From Saccharomonospora piscinae (lineage in GTDB: Bacteria > Actinomycetota > Actinomycetes > Mycobacteriales > Pseudonocardiaceae), in NCBI RefSeq assembly GCF_005862235.1, contig NZ_VCEK01000002.1, positions 768,534 through 832,533 on the forward strand: a DNA stretch of 64,000 nt, read 5' to 3'. Shown piece after piece: positions 49,908 through 58,991 of the stretch (position 1 is its first letter; each line of letters opens with the position of its first letter). A model generated the notes under the pieces. That model was given only the letters and a program-made list of their open reading frames with translations, was not told the DNA's origin and ran no database searches. The position numbers and the translations under genes are program-made.

Positions 49908-50204
49908 GTGCCGCCTTTCGCCTACTACATCGTCATGGTCATCGACTGGGCCGGAGTGCTCGTCGGGCTGGTCGCGTTCGCGCACGCCGTCACACAACGC
50001 TCGGACGCCTACACCGCCGCCGACCGGCTGACCAAGCCCGCGTGGCTGGCCATCACCGGTGGTTCGACGGCGGCCATGCTGCTGTTCCAGTTCTACGGTG
50101 CCGGCATGATCTTCTGGCTCGCCGCGCTCGTGGCCACCCTGGTCTACGTCGTGGACGTCCGGCCGAAGCTGATCGAAGTCCAGCGCGGCGGATCGAGCTG
50201 GTGA
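49908..50204 (+). CDS. DUF2516 membrane protein
   Basis: 98 residues, GTG start. TM segments about 7-27, 46-61 and 67-86; matches the small membrane protein next to hbhA in Mycobacterium (Rv0476 region). Function unknown. Probably in the same transcript as hbhA (52-bp gap). Confidence 0.8.
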   Translation: MPPFAYYIVMVIDWAGVLVGLVAFAHAVTQRSDAYTAADRLTKPAWLAITGGSTAAMLLFQFYGAGMIFWLAALVATLVYVVDVRPKLIEVQRGGSSW

Positions 50205-50226
50205 ACGGCGGGGATACGGTCGAGGC

Positions 50227-50766
50227 GTGACTGACTGGACGATCGCCGGAACCCTGACTCCCGTTCCGGCCGCCGAGCATCCCGAGTTGCTGGCCCCGCC
50301 GGTGGTCGAGGCACTGGCCTCGCTGGACGGCCCCGTCGGCGTCGTGGAGATCGATCCCGAGCTGGCCGACACCGCGGAGTTCTGCGAGGCGTACTCGTCG
50401 CCGCTGTCGGCCTCGGCCAACTGTGTCGTCGTGGCGGGCAAGCGCGGCGGGTCGGTGCGCCACGCCGCCGCACTGGTGCTCGCCACCACCCGCGCGGACG
50501 TGAACAACGTGCTCCGCCGCGAACTCGACGTGCGCAAGGCGTCGTTCGCCCCGATGGACGAGGCGGTGCGGCTCACGGGCATGGCGTACGGCGGCATCAC
50601 GCCGCTCGGGCTGCCCGGCGACTGGCCCGTGTTCGTCGACCGGGCGGTGGCCGAGGCCGCCGAACTGGTTGTGGGCAGCGGCATCCGGGGTAGCAAGCTC
50701 CTGGTGACCGGCGCGACGCTGGCGGCGCTGCCCGGCGCCGAGGTGATCGACGGGCTCGCCCGGTGA
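50227..50766 (+). CDS. YbaK/EbsC aminoacyl-tRNA deacylase-like protein
   Basis: 179 residues from GTG. YbaK fold: SANCVVVAGKRGG, ALVLATTRADVNNVLRREL, DVRKASFAPMDEAVRLTGMA and GGITPLGLPGDWPVFVD, the typical YbaK GG-P-G block. Hydrolyses mischarged tRNA (Cys-tRNA(Pro) type) in family members. Stands alone at the end of the hbhA block. Confidence 0.82.
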   Translation: MTDWTIAGTLTPVPAAEHPELLAPPVVEALASLDGPVGVVEIDPELADTAEFCEAYSSPLSASANCVVVAGKRGGSVRHAAALVLATTRADVNNVLRRELDVRKASFAPMDEAVRLTGMAYGGITPLGLPGDWPVFVDRAVAEAAELVVGSGIRGSKLLVTGATLAALPGAEVIDGLAR

Positions 50767-50799
50767 GAACGGTCGACGACACAGGGAGGGACTCCGCAC

Positions 50800-51243
50800 A
50801 TGGGTAAGGTCACGGCCACGGCCGAGCGGACCATCGACGCGCCGGCGGACACGGTGCGTGAGCGGCTCGCGGACTACCGCGACGTGCGACCGCGCATCCT
50901 CACCGAGCACTACCGCGACTACGCCGTCGTGGAGGGCGGCACGGGCGCGGGCACGGTGGCGCGCTGGAAGCTCCAGGCGACGTCGAAGCGCGTGCGCGAC
51001 GTCCGGGCGACGGTCGGTGAGCCCGAGCACGGCGTCCTCACCGAGACCGACGCCAACTCCAGCATGGTCACCACCTGGACGGTGTCGCCGCGGGGAGAGG
51101 GCAGCGTGGTCCGGGTCGTGACGAGCTGGGACGGCGCGGGCGGTATCGGCGGATTCTTCGAGCGCACCTTCGCCCCGCGTGGGTTGCAACGCATCTACGA
51201 CGGCGTGCTGGCCAAGCTCGCCGAGGAAGTACGAGGTCAGTGA
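50800..51243 (+). CDS. SRPBCC (START-like) family protein
   Basis: 147 residues with GGGAGGG. VTATAERTIDAPADTVRERLADY is the SRPBCC start, WTVSPRGEGSVVRVVTSWDG in the middle and GLQRIYDGVLAKLAEEV the closing helix. Probably binds a hydrophobic ligand. Its TGA overlaps the ATG of the next gene (TGATG). Confidence 0.82.
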   Translation: MGKVTATAERTIDAPADTVRERLADYRDVRPRILTEHYRDYAVVEGGTGAGTVARWKLQATSKRVRDVRATVGEPEHGVLTETDANSSMVTTWTVSPRGEGSVVRVVTSWDGAGGIGGFFERTFAPRGLQRIYDGVLAKLAEEVRGQ

Positions 51244-52241
51244 TGACGGCGACCGAGGTACGGCTGGCGTCGCGTCCCGAGGGCGCGCCCAGTGCGGACA
51301 ACTTCGACATCGTGGACGTCGAGGTGCCCAGCCCGGGACCGGGAAGGGTGCTGGTGCGCAACACGTGGCTGTCGGTCGACCCGTACATGCGGGGCCGGAT
51401 GAGCACCGCCAAGTCCTACGTGGCTCCGTTCGAGGTCGGTGCGGTGATGGACGGTGGCGCGATCGGCGAGGTGATCGAGTCACACGCCGACGGCGTCGAG
51501 GTCGGTGACGTGCTGCTGCACGGGCTCGGCTGGCGCACCCACGCGGTGCTGAACCCGGCGCACGCGGTGAAGCTCGATCCCGAGGCGGCGCCGGTGCAGG
51601 CCCACCTCAGTGTCCTCGGGATGCCGGGGCTCACCGCCTACGCCGGGCTGTTCGACGTCGCCGGGATGAGGGAAGGCGACACGGTGTTCGTCTCGGGCGC
51701 GGCGGGGGCCGTCGGCTCGCTCGTCGGGCAGCTCGCGAAGCTGCGCGGCGCCAAGCGGGTCATCGGCAGTGCCGGGTCCGCCGAGAAGGTGCGCTGGCTG
51801 CGCGACGACCTCGGCTTCGACGCCGCGTTCAACTACAAGGACGAACCCGTGCGCGACCAGCTGCGCGAGGCCGCGCCCGACGGTGTGGACGTGTACTTCG
51901 ACAACGTCGGCGGCGAGCATCTCGAAGCCGCGATCGCGGCGTTGAACCTGCACGGCCGGATCGCGGTGTGCGGCATGATCTCGCAGTACAACGGCACCGA
52001 GCCGACACCAGCTCCCCGTAATCTCGCGCAGATCATCGCCAAACGGTTCACGATGCGCGGATTCCTCGTCGCCGACCACGAGCACCTGCGCCCGGCGTTC
52101 CTCGACGAGGTGGCGCCGCTGGTGCGCGACGGCAGGCTCGTCTACTCCGAGACCGTGGTGGACGGCATCAGGCAGGCACCGCAGGCATTTCTCGACCTGC
52201 TCGCCGGCGGCAACACCGGCAAGATGCTCGTCCGGTTGTGA
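51243..52241 (+). CDS. NADP-dependent oxidoreductase (MDR, curcumin-reductase type)
   Basis: 332 residues. LSVDPYMRGRM is the hallmark of the leukotriene B4 12-hydroxydehydrogenase/CurA group; Rossmann motif VSGAAGAVGSLVGQLAKL and VYFDNVGGEHLEAAI follow. Reduces enones with NADPH. Coupled to the SRPBCC gene (TGATG) and to the FepB-like gene (4-bp overlap). Confidence 0.88.
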   Translation: MTATEVRLASRPEGAPSADNFDIVDVEVPSPGPGRVLVRNTWLSVDPYMRGRMSTAKSYVAPFEVGAVMDGGAIGEVIESHADGVEVGDVLLHGLGWRTHAVLNPAHAVKLDPEAAPVQAHLSVLGMPGLTAYAGLFDVAGMREGDTVFVSGAAGAVGSLVGQLAKLRGAKRVIGSAGSAEKVRWLRDDLGFDAAFNYKDEPVRDQLREAAPDGVDVYFDNVGGEHLEAAIAALNLHGRIAVCGMISQYNGTEPTPAPRNLAQIIAKRFTMRGFLVADHEHLRPAFLDEVAPLVRDGRLVYSETVVDGIRQAPQAFLDLLAGGNTGKMLVRL

Positions 52242-53251
52242 GATACGCGCCCCACCGCCCCTGGTGGGGGGTGTGGCTGTCGGCACTGGCGCTCTCGGCG
52301 ATCGTGGCCGGTTGCGCACCGCCGGTCGACGAGGTCGGCGGCACCGCGCTGGTGCCGTCGGCCGAACCCGGCACCTTCCCCGTCACGATCGACCACCGCT
52401 ACGGCACGACCGAACTGACCGAGCAGCCGGAGCGGGTCGTCGCGCTCGGCTCGCCCGGTCGTGACGCCGTGCTCGCGCTGGGGGCCAGGCCGGTCGGCGT
52501 CGTCGACGACACCGGTACCGGGGGGATGCCGCCCTGGACCGACTCGCGGTGGGCCGACCGGGAGCCCGCCGTCGTCGGCGACGGCCACGGTGGCGACATC
52601 GAGCGGATCGCAGCATTGCGTCCCGACTTGATCATCGCGCAGCGCTCCGGCCTGACCCGCCAGCGCTACGAGCGGCTTTCGCGTATCGCCGACGTCATCG
52701 CCCCGCCCACGGGCCGGCCCGTCGGTGCGGCTGCCTGGCCGGAGCTGGTCAAGCCCGTCGGAAAAGCGCTCGGTTTCCCGCGTCTCACGCGGTTTCTGCT
52801 GCGCGAGACGGAGAGCGAGTTCGCCCGCGTGCGGCTGGCGCACCCCGAGTTCGGGAGCCGGACCGTCGTCGTGGCCCGCCGGATCGCGCCGGGGCGGTTC
52901 GCGGCGTTCACCAGCGACGATCCGAGGGCGGCCTTCCTCGCCGAACTGGGTTTCCGGCTCGATCCCCGCGTCGACGACCTCGCCGAGCGTGGCGCCACCG
53001 CCGTCGAGCTGAGCGGGGACGAGCTGAGACTGCTCGACCAGGACCGCCTCGTGTGGCTCACCTCGGGTGCGAGGGACCGTGCCCGGATCGAGGCGGACCC
53101 CCGGTACCGGCGGCTGGCGGTTCATCGCGAAGGGCGCGCGGTGTTCGCGCCCGCCGACGACCCGGACTTCGGCGCCGCGTTCTCGACGCCCACCGTGCTG
53201 TCGATTCCCCACGCCATCGAGCGGCTGGTGCCGAGACTTGCGGCGAACTGA
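52238..53251 (+). CDS. FepB/FecB-like siderophore-binding lipoprotein
   Basis: 337 residues from GTG. Lipobox LSAIVAGC (Cys about 26) for membrane anchoring; TIDHRYGTTELTEQPERVVALGSPGRDAVLALGARPVGV is the FecB start, then DIERIAALRPDLIIAQ. Binds Fe-siderophore and delivers it to FepDGC encoded at 56830-59869. Likely cotranscribed with the oxidoreductase rather than with the permeases, which have their own iron-regulated promoter. Confidence 0.85.
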   Translation: MRYAPHRPWWGVWLSALALSAIVAGCAPPVDEVGGTALVPSAEPGTFPVTIDHRYGTTELTEQPERVVALGSPGRDAVLALGARPVGVVDDTGTGGMPPWTDSRWADREPAVVGDGHGGDIERIAALRPDLIIAQRSGLTRQRYERLSRIADVIAPPTGRPVGAAAWPELVKPVGKALGFPRLTRFLLRETESEFARVRLAHPEFGSRTVVVARRIAPGRFAAFTSDDPRAAFLAELGFRLDPRVDDLAERGATAVELSGDELRLLDQDRLVWLTSGARDRARIEADPRYRRLAVHREGRAVFAPADDPDFGAAFSTPTVLSIPHAIERLVPRLAAN

Positions 53252-53273
53252 CGGGTCCGTCGTCATCGCAGCC

Positions 53274-53310
53274 TGCGGACACGGCTACGTGGGCTGCGGA
53301 CACGGTGTCA
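53274..53310. repeat. Stop-codon-anchored repeat, copy 3
   Basis: TGCGGACAC-GGCTAC-GTGGGC-TGCGGACAC-GGTGTCA: two inverted-orientation units. On the minus strand it starts with the TGA stop of the ABC exporter gene (TGACACCGTGTCCGCA), the same 16 bases as copies 1 and 2. It lies between convergent FepB-like and exporter genes. Confidence 0.8.
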
Positions 53311-55107
53311 GTCGGGATGGGGTGAGTACCAGGTTCGCCAGAGTTCCGCGTAACGGCCGCCCTGGGCCACGAGGTCGGCGTGGGTGCCGGTCTCGACCAC
53401 CCTGCCCTCGGCGAGGACCACGACCCGGTCGGCGGTCTGTGCCTGGGTGAGCCGGTGGGCCACCACGATCGCGGTGCGTCCGTCGAGGGCGCGCTGCGCG
53501 GCCTGTTCGAGGGTGCGCGCGCCGGCGCTGCCCGCGTCGGCGGTGGCCTCGTCCAGGATGGCGACGGCCGGGTCTGCCAGCACCAGCCTGGCGAGGGCGA
53601 GCTGCTGGGCCTGCGTGACGGTGAGCCGGTGCCCGCCCTCGCCGACCACGGTCGCCAGGCCGTCCGGCAGGGCGCGGACCCAGCCGAGTGCGTCGACGGA
53701 CTCGAGTGCGGCCAGCAGGTCGTCGTCGCTCGCGTCGGGACGGGCCAGTCGCAGGTCGTCGGCCAGCGGTCCCGCGAAGACGTGGACCTCCTGGCTGACG
53801 AGGGCGACGGTGCGGCGCAACTCGGCGGGCGCCAGCTCGCGGAGGTCGACGCCGCCCACCACGATCGAGCCGCGCGCGGGGACGTGGATGCCCGCGACGA
53901 GGCCGGCGAGCGTGGTCTTGCCGGCCCCGCTGGCGCCCACGAGCGCCACGCGCTCACCCGACCGGATCTCCAGGTCCACATCGGAGAGCACGGGATGCTC
54001 GGGGAGGTAGGCGTGCCCGACGTCGGCGAGCTTCACCGTGGCGTCCACGGCGGGATGCGGGCGGGTGGGGCGGGGCGCGTCGGGCAGGTCGGCGACGCCG
54101 ACGAGCCGGGCCATGCCCGCCGCCGCCGACTGTGCGTCGTCCATCAGCGCCAGCGTCGCGTTGATCGGGTTGAACAGGTTCTGGAAGTACAGTGCGGCCG
54201 CCGTGGCCGTGCCCAGTGTCGTGCCGCCGTCGGCGACGAGAACGAACCCGGTCACGAGCACGGCGGCGAGCCCCACGAACTCGGCGCCGTTGAGCCGCGA
54301 GAAGAAGCGGGTGACCAGCCGGGTGGCGGTGAGCGTGACGGTGACGACCTCGCCGGAGCGCTGCCGGACGCGCCGGACGTGGTCGTCGGCCAGCCGGAAC
54401 GCGCGCACGGTGCGGGCACCGCCGACGGTGTCGAGCAGCTGGTGCTGCATGGCGCCGTCGGCTCGGCGTTGCCGCGCGTACACCGGTCCGGACCGGCGCA
54501 GATACCAGCGCGCGACGAGCAGCTGGATGGGTGCGGCCAGCAGGGCCGCGAGGAGGAACCGCCAGTCGAGCAGGGCGAGTCCGCCGAAGGTGAGCACGAT
54601 GGTGAGCGCCGAGCGGCCCAGCTCCGGCAGCGCCTCCCGCACCGATCTGGCGATCATGGTCACGTCGTTGGTGACCCGGGAGGTGAGGTCGCCGGAGCCC
54701 GCGCGTTCGAGCTGGGCGAGTGGCAGGGCGAGTGCCTTCGCGACGAACCGTTCCCTCGCGTCGGCGAGCATGTTCTCCCCGAGCCGCGAGACCAGGGCCA
54801 GGCCCCAGGCGGTCATCGCCGCGTGGGTGAGGCCGACCCCGACCAGTGCCAGTACGGGGACGGTGAACGCGGTGCTGCCGGTGACGACCAGATCGACGAG
54901 GTGGCCCAGCAGCGGCGCGGTGAGCAACCCGACGGCGGTGGCCACGACCAGTACGGCGAACGCCGCGGCGGCCAGCCCGCGCCGGGGGCGCAGCAGCTCC
55001 GCCACGGCGGCGGCGGTACGCCTGCCGGACGCGGTGGGCAGTGTGGTCGGCTGCGTGGGCTGCGTGGGCTGCGCCTCGCCCGGGGTCCCGCTGTCCCTTT
55101 CGCTCAT
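53308..55107 (-). CDS. ABC exporter half (full Walker A/B, degenerate signature)
   Basis: 599 residues, TM domain with about six segments then NBD. Walker A GASGAGKTT and Walker B VAILDEATAD with catalytic Glu are intact, but the signature LSGGQ is replaced by LTVTQ. Second gene of a heterodimeric exporter; overlaps its partner by 4 bp (ATGA). In the iron region it may export or import a siderophore like IrtAB, but lacks a siderophore-reductase domain. Confidence 0.88.
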   Translation of the reverse strand: MSERDSGTPGEAQPTQPTQPTTLPTASGRRTAAAVAELLRPRRGLAAAAFAVLVVATAVGLLTAPLLGHLVDLVVTGSTAFTVPVLALVGVGLTHAAMTAWGLALVSRLGENMLADARERFVAKALALPLAQLERAGSGDLTSRVTNDVTMIARSVREALPELGRSALTIVLTFGGLALLDWRFLLAALLAAPIQLLVARWYLRRSGPVYARQRRADGAMQHQLLDTVGGARTVRAFRLADDHVRRVRQRSGEVVTVTLTATRLVTRFFSRLNGAEFVGLAAVLVTGFVLVADGGTTLGTATAAALYFQNLFNPINATLALMDDAQSAAAGMARLVGVADLPDAPRPTRPHPAVDATVKLADVGHAYLPEHPVLSDVDLEIRSGERVALVGASGAGKTTLAGLVAGIHVPARGSIVVGGVDLRELAPAELRRTVALVSQEVHVFAGPLADDLRLARPDASDDDLLAALESVDALGWVRALPDGLATVVGEGGHRLTVTQAQQLALARLVLADPAVAILDEATADAGSAGARTLEQAAQRALDGRTAIVVAHRLTQAQTADRVVVLAEGRVVETGTHADLVAQGGRYAELWRTWYSPHPD

Positions 55108-56771
55108 GACAGCACCGCCGCCCGGTAGGCCGGGTCGCCGGCGAGGAGCGCGGCGTGGGTGCCGTCGGCGTGGACCCTGCCGTCCCGCAGGTACACGACG
55201 CGGTCGGTGACGGCGAGCAGGGCGGGGCTCGTCGTCACCAGCACGGTCGTTCTGCCCGCTCGGGCGTCGCGCAGTGCGGTGGCGATGCGTGCCTCGGTGA
55301 CGGCGTCGACGGCGGTGGTGGGGTCGTGCAGCACCAGCACCGGACTGTCCCGGGCGAGGGCGCGGGCGAGCGCCACGCGCTGCCGCTGGCCGCCCGACAG
55401 CGAGCGTCCGCGTTCCGCCACTCTGGTGTGCGCGCCGTCGGGCAGCGCCGCCACGACCTCGTCGGCCGCCGAGGCGGTCAGTGCGGTGTGGACGGTCGCG
55501 GGATCGCCGCCCACGTTGTCCGTCACAGTGCCTTCGAACAGGTCGGCGTCGTGGGCGGCCGTGAGGACGCACCGCCGCAGGAGTCCGGGGTCGAACTCGG
55601 TCACGGGCACCCCGCCGACCGTGACGGCCCCGCCCTCCGGTTCGGCCTCCCCGCCGAGGCAGCGGACGAGGTCGTCGGCCACGGCCTGTTCCGCGGTGAC
55701 GACGCCGAGCAGGGTGCCGGGTGCGACCCTGAGGTCGAGGCCGCGCAGCGTCCCGTGGGTCAGGCCCCGCAGACCCAGCTCGGCCGGTGTGCCGGGTGGG
55801 AGCTGCCGGGTGCCGCCGACGACGGCGGGCCGCGCCGACAGCACGGCGTCGATGCGGCGGGCGGAGGCTCTCGCCCGCGCGAGCTGGCCACCGACCCAGG
55901 CGATGATCTGGAACGGCCCGAGCAGGTACTGCGCGAGCCCGACGGCCGCGACGAGTCCGCCGACCGTGAGGGAGCCCGCCGCCGCGAGGTGCGCTCCCAC
56001 CAGCGCCACGACCGCGATGAACACTCCCGTCAGTGCCAGGATGGCGCCGTCGTGACCCGCGTGTGCCCTGGCCGCGCGCAGGGTCGCCGCGAGCGCGTCG
56101 CGGCTGGTACGCCGGTACCGGGCGACGGCGGCGGCCTCGGCTCCGATGCCCTTGAGCACGCGCAGTCCCGCCACGAGGTCGGCGGCCACGCCCGAGGCGT
56201 GTGCGGCGCGTTCGGCCTCGGCGCCGCTGCGGCGTTCCAGCGGGCGGCCGACGAGGTGCGACAGCCACAGCAGCGGTGGAGTGCCCAGCAGGACGAGCAG
56301 CCCCAGTGGCACGGAGATCCGCAGCAGGGCGACCGCGCTGACGGCGATTCCCGCGAGTGCGGCGATGCCGAACGGCAGTGCCCCGTTCAGCGTGCCGACC
56401 TTCCTGGCGTCGGTGGTGGCGATGCTCACCAGTGCCCCCGGCAGGCGGCCGGTCTCGGCGCCGCCACAGGGATCGACGACGCGGTTGGTGATCGCCACCC
56501 GCAACTCGTGTGCGGCGTGTTCGGCGGCCCGCTCGGCGATGCGGGCGGCGAAGCGGTAGCTGAGTGACAGTGCGGTGAACACGGCGGCGAGCGCGGCGAG
56601 CAGGACGGCGAGCGCGGTCTGAGACCCGGTGCTCACGGCTTCGTCGATGACGACACCCACGAGAACGGGCACGGCGGCCTCGCAGCCCTGGTGCAGCGAG
56701 GCCAGTACCGAGGCGGACGACAGCCGCCTGCCCTGGCCGTGGATCGCCCGGCGTAGCGCGCTGTCCAACAC
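55104..56771 (-). CDS. ABC exporter half (degenerate Walker A/B, intact signature)
   Basis: 555 residues from GTG. TM domain of about six segments, then an NBD in which the Walker A is lost (GVVTAEQAVAD, no GxxGxGK) and the catalytic Glu of Walker B is missing (LVLHDPTTAVD), while the signature RSLSGGQRQRVALARAL is intact. With the partner at 53308 it would build one complete and one dead ATP site. The start is next to an iron box. Confidence 0.88.
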   Translation of the reverse strand: MLDSALRRAIHGQGRRLSSASVLASLHQGCEAAVPVLVGVVIDEAVSTGSQTALAVLLAALAAVFTALSLSYRFAARIAERAAEHAAHELRVAITNRVVDPCGGAETGRLPGALVSIATTDARKVGTLNGALPFGIAALAGIAVSAVALLRISVPLGLLVLLGTPPLLWLSHLVGRPLERRSGAEAERAAHASGVAADLVAGLRVLKGIGAEAAAVARYRRTSRDALAATLRAARAHAGHDGAILALTGVFIAVVALVGAHLAAAGSLTVGGLVAAVGLAQYLLGPFQIIAWVGGQLARARASARRIDAVLSARPAVVGGTRQLPPGTPAELGLRGLTHGTLRGLDLRVAPGTLLGVVTAEQAVADDLVRCLGGEAEPEGGAVTVGGVPVTEFDPGLLRRCVLTAAHDADLFEGTVTDNVGGDPATVHTALTASAADEVVAALPDGAHTRVAERGRSLSGGQRQRVALARALARDSPVLVLHDPTTAVDAVTEARIATALRDARAGRTTVLVTTSPALLAVTDRVVYLRDGRVHADGTHAALLAGDPAYRAAVLS

Positions 56772-56772
56772 A

Positions 56773-56791
56773 GAAGGCGAGGCTAACCTAG
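56773..56791 (-). promoter_or_regulatory. DtxR/IdeR iron box at the exporter start
   Basis: On the minus strand CTAGGTTAGCCTCGCCTTC matches TTAGGTTAGCCTAACCTAA in 14 of 19 positions. It ends 1 bp before the GTG start at 56771. Confidence 0.7.
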
Positions 56792-56811
56792 TCTGGACCG
56801 CTCGTCACTGG

Positions 56812-56830
56812 TTCGGTTAGCCTCACCTTA
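56812..56830 (+). promoter_or_regulatory. DtxR/IdeR iron box at the fepD-like start
   Basis: TTCGGTTAGCCTCACCTTA matches TTAGGTTAGCCTAACCTAA in 16 of 19 positions and includes the A of the ATG. Binding would block initiation of an essentially leaderless mRNA. Confidence 0.75.
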
Positions 56831-57909
56831 TGTCCGTTGCCGCCACCGCCGAGCCCGACGCGGGGTCCGAACCGGAATCCCGGCCGGGCCGGAGCCGTAC
56901 CGCACGGCGGTCGGCACACCTGGCGCGGGCACTGGGGCTGCTGGTGGCCGCGACCGCACTCGGATTCGTGGCCCTGCTCAGCGTGTGGTTCGGAGCCAAG
57001 GGTATCCCGTTCTCGGAGACCTGGACCGTGCTCTTCGCGCCCGACGCCAGCGACGCCGCCGTCATCATCCACGACTACCGCATTCCCCGGACGTTGCTGG
57101 GAATCGCCTGCGGGGCCGCGCTCGGCCTCGCCGGTGCGCTGATGCAGGCGCTGACGCGCAACCCGCTGGCCGAGCCCGGGTTGCTCGGCGTCAACATGGG
57201 GGCCTCCACCGGCATGGTGGTGGCGGTCGCGTTCCTCGGGATCTCGTCGGTCGTGGGGTACGTGTGGTTCGCGCTGGCGGGGGCGGCGATGGCCTCGTTG
57301 CTGGTCTACGTCCTCGGCGCCACGGGGCGCGGGGCCGCCTCACCGGAGCGGCTCGTGCTCGCGGGCGCGGCACTGACAGCCGTGGTCTTCGCGTTCAACA
57401 CGGCCGTGCTGCTGTCCGACCCGGATGCCTACGACGCCTACCGGTTCTGGAACGTCGGCTCGCTCGCGGGCCGCTACTACGACGTGCTCGTGCCCGTCTT
57501 GCCGTTTCTCGTCGTGGGCACGGTGGTGGCCCTGCTGCTGATGCGCCCGCTCAACGCGCTGTCGATGGGGGACGAGCTGGGCGCCTCGCTGGGTGCGCAT
57601 CCGGCCCGCACCCGGGTGTTCGGGGCGGTGGCCGTGACGTTGCTGTGCGGTGGCGCCACCGCGGCGATCGGGCCGGTGGCGTTCGTCGGGCTGGCCGTTC
57701 CCCACGCGGCACGGCTGCTGGTCGGCCCCGACCAGCGCTGGGTGCTGCCGTACTCGCTGGTGCTGGCCCCGTTGCTGCTCGTGGGCGCGGACGTGCTCGG
57801 CAGGGTGATCGCCGCGCCCGGTGAGGTGCAGGTCGGCATCGTCACGGCGGTGATCGGCGTGCCCGTGTTCTGCGCGCTCTGCCGTCGGCGGAGGCTGGCG
57901 AGCCTGTGA
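56830..57909 (+). CDS. fepD: FecCD-type siderophore permease (first subunit)
   Basis: 359 residues, about nine to ten TM segments. IPRTLLGIACGAALGLAGALMQALTRNPLAEPGLLG is the FecCD signature with the ALMQALTRNPLA coupling helix. Partner of the next two genes. ATG directly follows the iron box, suggesting a leaderless transcript. Confidence 0.9.
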   Translation: MSVAATAEPDAGSEPESRPGRSRTARRSAHLARALGLLVAATALGFVALLSVWFGAKGIPFSETWTVLFAPDASDAAVIIHDYRIPRTLLGIACGAALGLAGALMQALTRNPLAEPGLLGVNMGASTGMVVAVAFLGISSVVGYVWFALAGAAMASLLVYVLGATGRGAASPERLVLAGAALTAVVFAFNTAVLLSDPDAYDAYRFWNVGSLAGRYYDVLVPVLPFLVVGTVVALLLMRPLNALSMGDELGASLGAHPARTRVFGAVAVTLLCGGATAAIGPVAFVGLAVPHAARLLVGPDQRWVLPYSLVLAPLLLVGADVLGRVIAAPGEVQVGIVTAVIGVPVFCALCRRRRLASL

Positions 57910-58991
57910 GGAGCGAGACCATGACCGAGTCGGTCCCCGCCCGGCCGGTGACCGGCCGGGTGCTGCGGACGCGCGGCGAGCGCGTCGCGCTGCGGCTGGA
58001 CTCGCGGGCGCTGCTGGTGGGTGCGCTGCTGGCGCTGGCGTCGCTGGTGACGGCGGCGATCACACTCACCACCGGCGAGTACCCGCTGTCGGTGGCGGAG
58101 GTGCTGGCCGCGATGACGGGCCAGGGCGACGGCGGCGCGGAGTTCATCGTCCTGACGCTGCGCCTGCCCCGGCTGCTCACCGCGCTGTTCGTCGGTGCCG
58201 CGCTGGCCGTCAGCGGAGCCATCCTGCAAAGCCTCACCCGCAACCCGCTGGGCAGCCCGGACTTCATCGGCTTCACCAACGGCGCGTCGACCGGGGCACT
58301 GCTGGTGATCATCGTGGTCGGCGGCAGCATGACGCAGGTCGCGGCGGGCGCGCTGGCCGGCGGCATCGTGGCCTCGGTGCTGATCTACGCCGTGTCGTAC
58401 CGGCGTGGCGTGCAGGGGTACCGGTTCGTGCTCGTCGGTGTCGGAATCAACGCCCTCGCGCTCGCGGTGAACTCCTACCTCATCACCAGGGCGGACATCT
58501 ACGACGCGGTCAGCGCGCAGGCGTGGCTGGTCGGCAGCGTGAACAGCCGGGGCTGGGAGCACGTGGCCGCGGCCGGGCTGGCGCTGGCGGTGTTGCTCCC
58601 GCTGGCGATGAGCCGGTCGCGGGCGTTGTCGATGCTCGAACTGGGCGACGACTCCGCCGCCGCACTCGGGGTCGGGGTTCAGCGCAGCAGGGCGATCCTC
58701 ATCGTGGTGAGCGTGCTGCTGGCGGGGTTCGCCACGGCCGCGGCGGGGCCGATCTGGTTCGTCGCGCTGGCGGCGCCGCAGCTCGCGCGGCGGCTGACCC
58801 GCTCGCCGTCGCCCGGGTTGGTCACCTCGGCCCTGATGGGCGGGCTGTTGCTGCTCGTGGGAGACCTCGCGATGCAACGACTGTTCCCCACCGCACAGCT
58901 TCCCGTGGGTACCGCCACGGGCTGCCTCGGTGGGCTGTACCTCATGTGGTTGTTGGCGTCCGAGTGGCGCGGGAAGGCTAGGTACGCGTGA
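57906..58991 (+). CDS. fepG: FecCD-type siderophore permease (second subunit)
   Basis: 361 residues from GTG, overlapping fepD by 4 bp. LPRLLTALFVGAALAVSGAILQSLTRNPLGSPDFIG is the FecCD motif; nine to ten TM segments. Forms the transmembrane pair with the first subunit. Confidence 0.9.
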   Translation: MRSETMTESVPARPVTGRVLRTRGERVALRLDSRALLVGALLALASLVTAAITLTTGEYPLSVAEVLAAMTGQGDGGAEFIVLTLRLPRLLTALFVGAALAVSGAILQSLTRNPLGSPDFIGFTNGASTGALLVIIVVGGSMTQVAAGALAGGIVASVLIYAVSYRRGVQGYRFVLVGVGINALALAVNSYLITRADIYDAVSAQAWLVGSVNSRGWEHVAAAGLALAVLLPLAMSRSRALSMLELGDDSAAALGVGVQRSRAILIVVSVLLAGFATAAAGPIWFVALAAPQLARRLTRSPSPGLVTSALMGGLLLLVGDLAMQRLFPTAQLPVGTATGCLGGLYLMWLLASEWRGKARYA

